A stretch of 6,683 bases of DNA, taken from assembly GCA_021824855.1 (NCBI GenBank), contig JAKAJX010000311.1, positions 1 through 6,683 of the forward strand, given 5' to 3'. The position numbers and the translations under genes were made by a program. The stretch is from Bacteroidota bacterium. Its GTDB lineage: Bacteria > Bacteroidota > Bacteroidia > Chitinophagales > Chitinophagaceae. Below are positions 1-6,005 of this stretch, piece by piece. Below the pieces are notes generated by a model that was not told the origin of the DNA, ran no database searches, and worked only from the letters and a program-made list of their open reading frames with translations. Positions within the stretch are counted from its first letter, which is position 1. Each line of letters starts with the position of its first letter.

Positions 1-171
1 CAGTTAACTACCACATTTGGTGTAGGAATACAATTTAAAAACAATATTCATGCAACTCTTGCAATTGAACAAGGACTAACACCATTATATCAATTCAATA
101 ATACCAATTATTTTAAACAATATTTTTCTGCCCAAATACAATTTCCAATTAAGTATTCAGCAAAAAAATAA
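1..171 (+). CDS. Outer-membrane beta-barrel protein, C-terminal fragment (5' end outside window)
   Basis: Reading frame 1 is open from the left edge to a TAA at 169-171 and gives 56 residues; the start lies upstream of the window. The peptide alternates polar and hydrophobic or aromatic residues in short runs such as TTFGVGIQFKNNI, HATLAIEQGL and YFSAQIQFPIKY, separated by turn-like N/G-rich stretches. This is the pattern of the last few transmembrane strands of an outer-membrane beta-barrel, and the final strand QIQFPIKY lies just before the C-terminus. No specific family can be named from so short a piece. It sits 14 nt before the LVIVD lipoprotein gene on the same strand, with no room for a terminator or a new promoter, so cotranscription is likely. 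The barrel assignment is inference from strand periodicity and context. The frame itself is well supported, as it is uninterrupted and ends just before the next gene. Confidence 0.72.
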   Translation, partial: QLTTTFGVGIQFKNNIHATLAIEQGLTPLYQFNNTNYFKQYFSAQIQFPIKYSAKK

Positions 172-185
172 CTAAATAAATTTTT

Positions 186-1460
186 ATGAAAAAGAACATA
201 CAACTTTTATTAGTGCTGCCTTTAACTGTAATAACTTTAATTGCATTAAAGAGCTGTATTAAAGATTCAGGAAAACTTACTTATACAATTTATACGCCGG
301 TAATACATACCAATGCCGAAGTAAGAGCATCTATTAAAAGCGATGCTGCACAACCAATTGAAAATCCGGGTAAAATTTATGTGCAGGGCAATTATATTTT
401 TTTAGCAGAAAAAGAAAAAGGCATTCACATTATTGATAATAGCAATTCTGCCAATCCAATTAATAAAGCTTTTATTAAAATTCCCGGTAACGAAGATATG
501 GGTGTTAATGGCAATATTTTGTTTGCCGATTGTTATACCGATTTGTTGGCAATTGATATTAGTAATCCAAATAATGTTGCTATAAAAAGCTATACAGCCG
601 ATGTTTATCCGGATAGAAGATATGTTAACGGATATTATGTTGATAGCGGTAAAACAATTATAGATTGGATTAAACGAGATACAACGGTTGATGCAGCTTC
701 TCCAATTACTACTTGGAATACAGGTGGAATATATTTATCAAACGGTGGTGCATTTTTTAACGCATCGCAATATGCCGCAACGGCATCATCAACTACTGGC
801 ATAGCCGGTTCTATGTCTAAAATTGCAATAGTTAATAATAGGCTTTATACCATAAGTTTAGATAACTTAATAGCATTAAATATTACCGATGCATCTTCTC
901 CCTCATTTCTAAGCAGACAAAACTTACATTTAGGAATTGGAACACCCGAAACTATTTATCCTTTTAACGATAAACTATTTTTAGGCTCTTATTCTGGAAT
1001 GTATATTTTTAATATTGCCAATCCCGATAATCCAACATTAATAAAAACATTTTCACATGCAACTGCTTGCGATCCTGTAATTACAGATGGTGTTAATGCT
1101 TTTATAACTTTGCGAAGTGGTACTTATTGCAATGGTGTTAACAATGAATTAGAAATTGTAAATGTTACCGATATTACCAACCCGTATTTGGTAAAAATAT
1201 ATAACATGAGTAAACCAAATGGGTTAGGTAAAGATGGAAAAATATTAATAGTGTGCGATGATGTTGTAAAATTTTACGATGCTACCGATGTTTCCAATTT
1301 GCAATTAATTACTTCATTTTCTATTAATAATCCTTTCGATGTTATTTGTTTAAATGGAACAGCAATTATTACCGCTGCCGATGGATTATACCAATACAAC
1401 TATTCAAACGCAAATAATATTAGGTTAATTAGCAAACTAAGCATTACTCCAAAAAATTAA
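186..1460 (+). CDS. LVIVD-repeat beta-propeller lipoprotein
   Basis: Predicted surface or periplasmic lipoprotein of 424 residues; its molecular role is unknown. Residues 1-24 form a lipoprotein signal: KK at 2-3, a hydrophobic core at 5-21 and a lipobox-like LKSC with Cys24 (Lys at -2 is unusual). The rest is built from repeats of the LVIVD type: a short strand, V/DGN-like turn, strand, then a strand ending in an (I/V)xD(I/V)(S/T)NPxxP-like motif. Clear copies are IIDNSNSANP (82-91), AIDISNPNN (122-130), ALNITDASSP (230-239), IFNIANPDNP (274-283) and IVNVTDITNP (324-333). I count about seven units (about 60-100, 103-141, 209-250, 253-292, 295-342, 344-381 and 383-420), fitting a seven-bladed propeller. 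Residues 142-208 form an insertion after blade 2. Cys295 and Cys315, in ACDPV and GTYCNG, could form a disulfide. The next gene starts 2 nt after the stop. The ATG at 186 is chosen because it directly precedes the signal peptide. Family assignment is confident; function is not known. Confidence 0.88.
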   Translation: MKKNIQLLLVLPLTVITLIALKSCIKDSGKLTYTIYTPVIHTNAEVRASIKSDAAQPIENPGKIYVQGNYIFLAEKEKGIHIIDNSNSANPINKAFIKIPGNEDMGVNGNILFADCYTDLLAIDISNPNNVAIKSYTADVYPDRRYVNGYYVDSGKTIIDWIKRDTTVDAASPITTWNTGGIYLSNGGAFFNASQYAATASSTTGIAGSMSKIAIVNNRLYTISLDNLIALNITDASSPSFLSRQNLHLGIGTPETIYPFNDKLFLGSYSGMYIFNIANPDNPTLIKTFSHATACDPVITDGVNAFITLRSGTYCNGVNNELEIVNVTDITNPYLVKIYNMSKPNGLGKDGKILIVCDDVVKFYDATDVSNLQLITSFSINNPFDVICLNGTAIITAADGLYQYNYSNANNIRLISKLSITPKN

Positions 1461-1462
1461 TT

Positions 1463-2050
1463 ATGAAAAAAAGTATCCTATATACATTGCTATTGCTACT
1501 ATTAATTCAAGAAGTTAATGCACAACAAACTAAAAAAAAATATCAGTTCAAAAGCATTAATAATACCGGCGTAATTATTGGGCAAAATTCAAGTTCCATA
1601 AGTTTGCAAACCAGCAATGGATTTGAACTGCATAATAACTGGTATGTGGGTGTAGGTGTAGCTTACGATCAGTATGAAGTTCCAAGTATTCCTGTTTTTA
1701 TTGATGTTAGAAAATACCTTAATCATAAACAATGGCAGCCATTTATATATGTTAATGCAGGAATGAATTTTACATTACATAATAGCAATTATCCAAAATA
1801 TTGGAATTGGAATGGGCAAGACGCTTATATTTTTAAAAACAGTATTTACGAAGAAGTCGGATTAGGAATTAATAAATCAATTACTAAAACAACGAATTTT
1901 TTTATTTCTGTAGGATGGAGTATCAAACAGTTTAGCTATGCCCAAATTATTGGTGATGCTCGAGTACCACCAATTTTACAACAAACCACCAACTACAACT
2001 ACGACTTCTATTTCAAAAGGCTATCAATAAAAATGGGTATCAGTTTGTAA
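1463..2050 (+). CDS. Small secreted outer-membrane beta-barrel protein
   Basis: This 195-residue protein starts with a Sec signal peptide: KK at 2-3, a Leu-rich core at 5-15 and a likely signal peptidase I cut after VNA (residue 20), leaving mature QQTKKK. The rest shows amphipathic strands with aromatic girdle residues: NTGVIIGQNSSSISLQTSNG (34-53), WYVGVGVAYDQY (60-71), IPVFIDVRKYL (76-86), WQPFIYVNAGMNF (91-103), EVGLGINKSI (131-140), NFFISVGWSIKQF (145-157) and a last strand near FKRLSIKMGISL (184-195). This matches the small eight-to-ten-strand barrel proteins common in Bacteroidota, which lack a known substrate. It follows the LVIVD lipoprotein by 2 nt, so the two are almost certainly translated from one message and may act together at the outer membrane (inference). 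The start is fixed by the signal peptide and tight spacing. It converges on proS. Confidence 0.82.
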   Translation: MKKSILYTLLLLLLIQEVNAQQTKKKYQFKSINNTGVIIGQNSSSISLQTSNGFELHNNWYVGVGVAYDQYEVPSIPVFIDVRKYLNHKQWQPFIYVNAGMNFTLHNSNYPKYWNWNGQDAYIFKNSIYEEVGLGINKSITKTTNFFISVGWSIKQFSYAQIIGDARVPPILQQTTNYNYDFYFKRLSIKMGISL

Positions 2051-2061
2051 CTACCGAAATT

Positions 2062-2090
2062 ACAGCTACACTATTTTAAAGTATAACTGT
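2062..2090 (-). terminator. Candidate weak terminator hairpin between convergent genes
   Basis: Inverted repeat in the 43-bp gap between two convergent stop codons. The arms are 2062-2072 and 2080-2090, with a 7-nt loop (ATTTTAA on the plus strand). On the plus strand, two of the 11 positions are C/A mismatches. In the minus-strand RNA those same positions become G-U wobbles, so the hairpin is fully paired only in the proS transcript. The following U run on the minus side is short (AATTTCGG); on the plus side the hairpin is followed by TGTTTAATAA. The position and strand asymmetry favour 3'-end formation or protection for proS. The poor U-tract makes true intrinsic termination uncertain. Confidence 0.4.
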
Positions 2091-2093
2091 TGT

Positions 2094-3572
2094 TTAATAA
2101 GCTCTTGCAAATAAAACTCTTTGAGAAGAAGGTTTGCCTGTTAAAATACATTTACCCTCTTCTTGTACATTATCTAATGGAATACAGCGAATAGTTGCTT
2201 TTGATAATTCTTTAATTTTCTCTTCGGTTTCGGGTGTACCATCCCAATGTGCCGAAACAAAACCGGTATGTTCATCTAAACTTTTTATAAACTCATCCCA
2301 ATTATTAACTGTTGTAATATGTGCCTGCTGAAAAGCTTTGGCTCTATTATAAATATTTTGCTGAATTTCGTTAAGAAGTGTTTGTATATAAGAACCAATG
2401 CCATCTATACTAACCGATTTTTTTTCTTTAGTATCGCGTCTTGCTACTTCTATAACATTAGCTTCCAAATCTCTTGCACCAATGGCCAAACGAACCGGAA
2501 CACCTTGCAGCTCATATTGTGCAAATTTCCAGCCCGGACGTGCATTATCGCTATCATCATATTTTACAGAAATACCGTTTGCTTTAAGTTCAGAAACAAT
2601 ATTTTTTACCTTATCATTAATTAATGCTTTTTGCTCTTCACCCTTATAAATAGGCACAATTACCACTTGAAGCGGTGCAATTTTAGGCGGAAGAACCAAT
2701 CCATCATCATCACTATGAGCCATTACCAATGCACCAATTAAACGGGTACTAACACCCCAACTGGTTGCCCAAACATATTCTAATTTATTGTCTTTATCAC
2801 TAAACTTAACATTAAAAGCTTTGGCAAAATTTTGTCCGAGAAAATGCGATGTTCCTGCCTGTAATGCTTTACCATCTTGCATTAAAGCTTCAATACAATA
2901 AGTATCTTCAGCTCCTGCAAATCGTTCGTTAGGTGTTTTTATGCCTTTAATTACCGGTAATGCCATCCAATTTTCAACAAAATCGGCATATACTTCTAAC
3001 ATTTTTTTTGTTTCAACAATTGCCTCTTCTTTGGTAGCATGTGCAGTATGCCCTTCTTGCCATAAAAATTCGGCAGTGCGTAAAAAAAGTCTTGTTCTCA
3101 TTTCCCATCTAACCACATTGGCCCATTGATTTACCAATATTGGAAGGTCGCGATAGGATTGAATCCAATCTCTATAAGTATTCCAAATAATTGCTTCACT
3201 TGTAGGTCGTACTATCAACTCTTCCTCTAATTTGGCTTCGGCATCAACAATTAATTTTCCTTTATTATCCGGATCGGCTTTTAACCGATAATGAGTAACA
3301 ACGGCACATTCTTTTGCAAAGCCTTCGGCATTCTTTTCTTCGGCCTCAAATAAACTTTTGGGAACAAATAAGGGGAAATAAGCATTTACATGCCCGGTTT
3401 CTTTAAACATTTTATCTAAGGCATCTCTCATATTTTCCCATAAGCCAAAGCCATACGGTTTAATAACCATACAACCGCGAACGGCACTATAATCGGCTAA
3501 TCCGGCTTTTATTACAATATCGTTATACCATTGTGAATAATCTTGACTTCGTGATGTAATTTCCTTGCTCAT
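2094..3572 (-). CDS. proS: Prolyl-tRNA synthetase, type 3 (ProS)
   Basis: Cytoplasmic class II aminoacyl-tRNA synthetase (EC 6.1.1.15) that activates proline with ATP and charges tRNA-Pro. At 492 residues it has the short form without the YbaK-like editing insertion of long bacterial ProS. Visible landmarks: RPTSE (122-126), the TxE loop that contacts the substrate amino acid; motif 2 from RWE (155-157) through R165, TAEFLWQEGHTAH (166-178); the proline-pocket stretch QAGTSHFLGQNF (238-249); motif 3 STRLIGALVMAHSDDDGL (275-292). The anticodon-binding domain spans about 300-400. A C-terminal domain (about 410-492) ends in the typical VLFARAY with terminal Tyr492. That domain keeps only two cysteines (Cys463, Cys475) of the four that bind zinc in many archaeal and eukaryotic relatives. 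The ATG at 3572 gives the usual N-terminus MSKEITSRSQDYSQWYNDIV. The gene is monocistronic as seen here, divergent from the Tyr-rich lipoprotein and convergent with the barrel gene. Confidence 0.97.
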   Translation of the reverse strand: MSKEITSRSQDYSQWYNDIVIKAGLADYSAVRGCMVIKPYGFGLWENMRDALDKMFKETGHVNAYFPLFVPKSLFEAEEKNAEGFAKECAVVTHYRLKADPDNKGKLIVDAEAKLEEELIVRPTSEAIIWNTYRDWIQSYRDLPILVNQWANVVRWEMRTRLFLRTAEFLWQEGHTAHATKEEAIVETKKMLEVYADFVENWMALPVIKGIKTPNERFAGAEDTYCIEALMQDGKALQAGTSHFLGQNFAKAFNVKFSDKDNKLEYVWATSWGVSTRLIGALVMAHSDDDGLVLPPKIAPLQVVIVPIYKGEEQKALINDKVKNIVSELKANGISVKYDDSDNARPGWKFAQYELQGVPVRLAIGARDLEANVIEVARRDTKEKKSVSIDGIGSYIQTLLNEIQQNIYNRAKAFQQAHITTVNNWDEFIKSLDEHTGFVSAHWDGTPETEEKIKELSKATIRCIPLDNVQEEGKCILTGKPSSQRVLFARAY

Positions 3573-3628
3573 ACTAAAAAAAGTTAAACGATTCTATTCA
3601 GATTAAATAAATTTAAATATCTTGGCAA

Positions 3629-3636
3629 TATATTTG
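3629..3636 (+). promoter_or_regulatory. Candidate Bacteroidota -7 promoter element for the Tyr-rich lipoprotein operon
   Basis: The plus strand reads TATATTTG, an exact match to the Bacteroidota TAnnTTTG -7 consensus, 76 bp before the ATG at 3713. Transcription would start near 3643 and give a leader of about 70 nt. I see no TTG at the correct distance upstream (about 3603-3611), so the -33 element is missing or degenerate. It is the only exact match I found on this strand in the 140-bp intergenic region. Confidence 0.35.
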
Positions 3637-3667
3637 ATACAATTATAAAAGAAATTGCATAATGTGG

Positions 3668-3675
3668 CAAATGTA
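3668..3675 (-). promoter_or_regulatory. Candidate Bacteroidota -7 promoter element for proS
   Basis: The minus strand reads TACATTTG, an exact match to the TAnnTTTG -7 element used by the Bacteroidota primary sigma factor. It lies 95 bp upstream of the proS start codon and would give a leader of roughly 85-90 nt. The nearest upstream TTTG (plus-strand CAAA at 3700-3703) is 24 bp away, slightly more than the usual 17-23 bp spacing, so the -33 element is weak. It faces the plus-strand element at 3629-3636. Confidence 0.35.
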
Positions 3676-3712
3676 GGTAACTTCATACTAAATCACCGTC
3701 AAAACTAAAATC

Positions 3713-4429
3713 ATGAAAAATTCAATCTTAATGATTTTTGCTTTTACAGCTACTTTTTTAATTACAAGTTGTTCGGCATATAAAGCAAGCCAAACTCCGG
3801 ATGATGTATATTTTTCTCCGGGGAAAGAAATGTTAACAAGATCTCAAGATCAATATCAAGAATACATTAGTAGCAATGATGATAGATATTTACGATTAAA
3901 AGCTCAAAATTATACCCTTTGGAGCCCATTAGATGATTACAGCTATTGGTATGATAGCAGGTATGCTTTTGACATGAATTATGATTATTTGTATTCACCC
4001 TACTATAGTTATTTTTATAATCCGCTATATACTCCAATATGGGGAGGGTTTTATAATCCGGTATTTATAACAGCAGGATATAAAAATCCGGTTTTTTCTA
4101 CCATCAATTATTCCAGCGGAAGTAATATATCTGCATACAATAATAGATCGTACAATACAACCAATAATAGAGAAGGTTATTCTTATTATGTGCCTCCAAC
4201 TAATGGTTCGTATTCTGGTCGTAATGGCTATAATAATTATAATGGAAGAGGAAATAATAACTATTATAGAAATACCTATTATAATAATGCAGGTACTCAA
4301 AATTGGAGTAACCCGGTTAGAGTTACTCAGGGTGGCTATTCAAATACAAGTAGTAGTGCCGGTGGATTAAGTGGAGGATATAATAGTACAGGTAGTAGCA
4401 GTAGTGGAGGCCGTGGTAGCAGAAATTAA
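3713..4429 (+). CDS. Tyr/Asn/Gly/Ser-rich lipoprotein, function unknown
   Basis: I do not recognise a characterised family for this 238-residue protein. Residues 1-20 are a clear lipoprotein signal: K2, hydrophobic core at 5-17 and lipobox ITSC with Cys20, so the mature protein should be anchored in the outer or inner membrane. After the anchor comes QTPDDVYFSPG (27-37), a motif I recall from uncharacterised Bacteroidota lipoproteins. Then comes a charged segment with SNDDRYLRLKAQN (54-66) and LDDYSYWYDSRY (73-84). Residues 84-130 are crowded with aromatics (SPYYSYFYNPLY at 95-106), then the protein turns into an Asn/Tyr-rich tail and a Ser/Gly-rich end. Tyr makes up 35 of 238 residues. The tail is probably disordered. 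The OmpP1-like gene follows after 49 nt without a visible terminator or promoter, so an operon and a shared envelope role are plausible. The start is fixed by the signal peptide. The A-rich leader before the ATG has no Shine-Dalgarno sequence, as is usual in this phylum. Confidence 0.85.
   Translation: MKNSILMIFAFTATFLITSCSAYKASQTPDDVYFSPGKEMLTRSQDQYQEYISSNDDRYLRLKAQNYTLWSPLDDYSYWYDSRYAFDMNYDYLYSPYYSYFYNPLYTPIWGGFYNPVFITAGYKNPVFSTINYSSGSNISAYNNRSYNTTNNREGYSYYVPPTNGSYSGRNGYNNYNGRGNNNYYRNTYYNNAGTQNWSNPVRVTQGGYSNTSSSAGGLSGGYNSTGSSSSGGRGSRN
4343..4426 (+). repeat. Low-complexity Ser/Gly codon tract inside the lipoprotein gene
   Basis: The last 28 codons of the Tyr-rich lipoprotein gene are made largely of AGT/AGC and GGT/GGA codons. 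Ser and Gly supply 18 of the 28 residues. The triplets recur in short imperfect runs such as AGTAGTAG and GGTAGTAGCAGTAGTGG. Such a tract is prone to replication slippage in whole codons, which would change tail length without breaking the frame. It is a coding low-complexity tract, not an intergenic repeat. Confidence 0.55.
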
Positions 4430-4478
4430 TTTTTAAAATTGTATAGATTAGCCAAAAAAAATTCGATAAAATTTCCAA

Positions 4479-6005
4479 ATGAAAAGGCTGCTTTTTTTTC
4501 TTATAAGCATCATTGCTTATCAAACTATTCTTGCCCAAGAACCCGATGATGCTTTACGCTCGGCATTCTTTACACAAAACGGAACGGCCAGAAATATGGC
4601 TACCGGCGGAGCAATGGGCTCCTTAGGTGGAGATATTTCTGCTGCCAACGTGAATCCTGCAGGTATTGGCTTATATAAAACAAGAGAATTTGTTTTTACT
4701 CCTTCATTCAACTTTAATAAAAATAAAGCCAACTATCGAGGTACAGATACAGCTACCAAAAACAATAGCTTTATGACAGGGCCCATTGGTTTTGTATTTG
4801 GTGGAGTACCCAGATATGCAGGAAGTTGGGCTAGTTATGCTTTCGCTATTTCCTATAATCAATTGGCTAATTACAATAATCATATTCAATATAGTGGCTA
4901 TAACAATTATTCTTCTTTCACTGAAAAATATTTAGAAGAATTAACCAGAGATAGAGCCGATACCAATGCCGCATTAAGTAACTATATTTTCGGATCATCT
5001 TTAGCTTTTAGAACATTTTTAATTGATACCGCTTTGGTAAATGGCCAAATTGGATATAAAAGCTTGGTGCCTATTTCTTCCGGCGTAAACCAAACCTATA
5101 ATTCTGATACGAAAGGAGGATATAACGAAGTTGCTTTAAGCATTGCAGGAAATAAAAAAGATAAATTATATATGGGCGCAAGTTTAACTATACCCATTAT
5201 TTCCTATCACAGAATTTTTAGCTATACCGAAAAAGATGCAACAAATAATCCGAATAATAACTTTTCCTACTTCACTTATAACGAAACTTTTAATTCATCG
5301 GGTGTGGGAATAGGATTAAAATTAGGAGCAATATTTAAACCAACTGAATCGTGGCGAGTAGGATTGGCAGTACATACACCTCAACTTATTAATTTTAAAG
5401 ATGAAATAAGATCTTCCATTATTGCCAATACCGAGGGATATGCCGGCACTAAAAGTGAAAACAGCGATAACTTAAACAATGGTAATCCGGGAGTACGAAA
5501 TTATAACTTATTAACGCCTTGGCGAGCTATCATTAGTGCAAGTTATGTTTTAGGTGAAGTTGAAGATATAAAAAGCCAGAAAGGATTTGTTACAGCAGAT
5601 ATTGAATATGTTGATTATAAAGCGGCAAAATATTCTGCACAAGATCAAAGCAATTTAGGATTGGTTAGTTATTATGATATGGTAAATACCACTATTAAAA
5701 GTTATTATAAAGGCAATATAAATATGAGATTGGGAGGAGAACTAAAATTTGATCCTTTTATGGTACGATTAGGTGCTGCATTTTATGGAAGTCCTTATGC
5801 CGATAATAGCTTAAAAGCCAATAGAACGATATTGAGCGGTGGCTTAGGTTATAGAAACCATGGCATATTTATAGATATGGCTTATGCTTATACAATTGCC
5901 CAAGATGTAAATTTTCCTTATAGATTAAATGATGTTAAAAACACTTTTGCAGCAATTAAAAATAATATGGGCAATTTAATTCTCACTTTTGGAGTTAAAT
6001 TTTAA
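4479..6005 (+). CDS. OmpP1/FadL/TodX-family outer-membrane transport protein
   Basis: Predicted 508-residue outer-membrane beta-barrel of the FadL superfamily, which passes hydrophobic molecules such as long-chain fatty acids or aromatics across the outer membrane; Bacteroidota members are often labelled hemin receptor without proof. Residues 1-19 are a Sec signal peptide with a likely cut after ILA, leaving QEPDDALRSAF. The N-terminal region has the family signature: GTARNMATGGAMGSLGGD (35-52), then NPAG (59-62), corresponding to the plug region in FadL. Barrel strands follow, including the typical pair GVGIGLKLGAIFKP (275-288) and SWRVGLAVHTP (291-301). The protein ends in LTFGVKF, with the C-terminal Phe used by the BAM machinery. 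Length is slightly above E. coli FadL. The gene lies 49 nt after the Tyr-rich lipoprotein and is probably cotranscribed with it. Its last 11 bp overlap the end of miaA on the other strand. The substrate cannot be told from sequence. Confidence 0.9.
   Translation: MKRLLFFLISIIAYQTILAQEPDDALRSAFFTQNGTARNMATGGAMGSLGGDISAANVNPAGIGLYKTREFVFTPSFNFNKNKANYRGTDTATKNNSFMTGPIGFVFGGVPRYAGSWASYAFAISYNQLANYNNHIQYSGYNNYSSFTEKYLEELTRDRADTNAALSNYIFGSSLAFRTFLIDTALVNGQIGYKSLVPISSGVNQTYNSDTKGGYNEVALSIAGNKKDKLYMGASLTIPIISYHRIFSYTEKDATNNPNNNFSYFTYNETFNSSGVGIGLKLGAIFKPTESWRVGLAVHTPQLINFKDEIRSSIIANTEGYAGTKSENSDNLNNGNPGVRNYNLLTPWRAIISASYVLGEVEDIKSQKGFVTADIEYVDYKAAKYSAQDQSNLGLVSYYDMVNTTIKSYYKGNINMRLGGELKFDPFMVRLGAAFYGSPYADNSLKANRTILSGGLGYRNHGIFIDMAYAYTIAQDVNFPYRLNDVKNTFAAIKNNMGNLILTFGVKF

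Noticed and set aside
2319..2649. Plus-strand open frames opposite proS, some with hydrophobic stretches
   Set aside because: They are antisense to a strongly conserved synthetase gene, overlap each other in two frames and show no coding signature of their own.
4025..4300. Minus-strand open frame rich in Ile, resembling a small membrane protein
   Set aside because: It lies fully inside the Tyr/Asn-rich lipoprotein gene. The Ile runs are the antisense reading of repeated AAT/TAT codons, and it has no promoter or family features.
4188..4370. Plus-strand open frame rich in Ile, Met and Glu in another frame of the lipoprotein gene
   Set aside because: Its composition follows from the AAT/TAT/GGA triplets read in a shifted frame. 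The lipoprotein frame has a signal peptide and lipobox and is clearly the real one.
4430..4478. A separate promoter for the OmpP1-like gene
   Set aside because: The 49-bp gap has no TAnnTTTG element and no hairpin; the closest match is TAAAATTTC, which lacks the final G.
4323..4538. Minus-strand open frame spanning the gap before the OmpP1-like gene
   Set aside because: It covers the ends of two well-supported plus-strand genes. Its Tyr/His-rich product arises from antisense triplet repeats.
4479..6005. Specific label of hemin receptor for the FadL-family barrel
   Set aside because: The label is common in annotations of such proteins, but no heme-binding motif is visible; the family is mainly tied to hydrophobic substrate transport.
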